From VAZQ01 sp963739385 (GTDB lineage Bacteria > Pseudomonadota > Alphaproteobacteria > Rhizobiales > Xanthobacteraceae), in assembly GCA_963739385.1 (NCBI GenBank), contig CAVUAI010000014.1, positions 1-64,000 of the forward strand: 64,000 nucleotides of DNA, given 5' to 3'. Shown piece after piece: positions 63,583-64,000 of this stretch; position 1 is the first letter of the stretch; every line of letters starts with the position of its first letter. The notes under the pieces are model-generated. The model had not been told where the DNA came from. It made no database searches and worked only from the letters and a program-made list of their open reading frames with translations. The position numbers and the translations under genes were made by a program.

Positions 63583-64000
63583 ATGAGCGTTGTCCGGCTC
63601 TCGGATCGGGTGCGGCGCGAGCTGACGTATCTGAGCTATCCATCGCGGGATTGGACGATCCCGCGCCATCGGGACGGCACCCGGGTCCTCGATGTGCTGA
63701 TCGTCGGCGGCGGCCAGGGCGGCCTGGCGACCGCGTTCGGCCTGAAGCTCGAACGGGTCAGCAATATCAGGATCGTAGATCGCAATCCCCGAGGACTCGA
63801 GGGGCCCTGGCGCCGGTTCGCTCGCATGAAGGCGCTACGGACCACCAAGGATGTGACGGGCATCGACTTCGGCATCCCCAGCCTGACCCCCCGTGCCTGG
63901 TACGAGGCGAAGTTCGGCCGCCGAGCGTGGGAGCGCATCCAGAAGTTTTCCCCGGAGGTGTGGCGGGACTATCTCGATTGGTACCGCGATGTTCTCGAGC
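63583..64000 (+). CDS. FAD/NAD(P)-dependent oxidoreductase, N-terminal part
   Basis: The window ends inside this gene; 139 residues are visible. It starts MSVVRLSDRVRREL and has a dinucleotide-binding motif LIVGGGQGGLATAFGL near residue 39. The sequence resembles flavin-containing monooxygenase-type oxidoreductases. Ligand and full domain set lie beyond 64000. It may be cotranscribed with the upstream Bug gene (233 bases apart). Confidence 0.8.
   Translation, partial: MSVVRLSDRVRRELTYLSYPSRDWTIPRHRDGTRVLDVLIVGGGQGGLATAFGLKLERVSNIRIVDRNPRGLEGPWRRFARMKALRTTKDVTGIDFGIPSLTPRAWYEAKFGRRAWERIQKFSPEVWRDYLDWYRDVLE

Noticed and set aside
1..64000. Insertion sequence or prophage
   Set aside because: No transposase, integrase or phage structural genes were recognised; the HNH protein looks chromosomal.

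Overview
This 64 kb window is high-GC chromosomal DNA from an alphaproteobacterium of the Rhizobiales/Hyphomicrobiales, most like the Bradyrhizobium, Rhodopseudomonas, Xanthobacteraceae or Pseudolabrys type. The evidence is the gene order chorismate mutase-hisC-tyrC-DUF2125, ftsE-ftsX-ydcF-plsC and argH-lptM-lysA-DUF4175, a Bradyrhizobium-type TlpA, a CpdR-like receiver, ethylmalonyl-CoA pathway genes and several stand-alone Bug/TctC solute-binding proteins. Family names come from recognised motifs, not database searches. I see no rRNA, tRNA, CRISPR array or recognisable insertion sequence.

Layout. 0-26 kb is mostly housekeeping: clpB; a MOSC protein; metXW behind a good sigma70-type promoter; the chorismate mutase-hisC-tyrC operon; DUF2125; ChaC; plsC-ydcF-ftsX-ftsE; a CpdR-like regulator meeting a DUF4175 gene tail to tail; lysA, lptM and argH; tlpA; a secreted unknown; and hbd, etfA, etfB, rhomboid, PduO-type adenosyltransferase and a twin-TM protein in one direction. 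26-32.9 kb holds a Bug protein, a nucleoside-diphosphate-sugar epimerase-like protein, an amidohydrolase, a host-attachment-family protein, a methylsuccinyl-CoA dehydrogenase candidate and a BrkB protein. 32.9-42.4 kb is a complete histidine-utilisation locus (hutF, hutIHGU) next to an NMT1/taurine-type ABC transporter. 43-47 kb carries crotonyl-CoA carboxylase/reductase and ethylmalonyl-CoA mutase around a small membrane stress protein. 47-59 kb is mixed: a porin-like barrel, a hybrid histidine kinase, gluQ, alkA, hydrolases, a flavin monooxygenase, an HNH protein, an MFS pump with an extra C-terminal domain, a cupin and two Bug proteins. 59-64 kb is a sparse, accessory-looking stretch with palindromic and tandem repeats, dsbB, a small basic protein, a secreted metzincin-like protein, another Bug protein and a truncated flavoprotein.

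How the genes fit together. Three pathway-specific enzymes of the ethylmalonyl-CoA pathway (mcd, ccr, ecm) sit within 17 kb. The electron acceptor for Mcd (EtfAB) and the enzyme that makes the adenosylcobalamin cofactor for Ecm lie nearby, so acetyl-CoA assimilation is a main theme. The hut cluster would convert histidine to glutamate, but hutF and hutH each carry a one-base insertion, and hutH also has Thr-Ser-Gly where Ala-Ser-Gly normally forms the MIO cofactor. Either histidine catabolism is decaying or the assembly has errors here; this is the first thing to check. The least explained item is the metzincin-like secreted protein at about 61.5-62.2 kb in its repeat-bordered surroundings.
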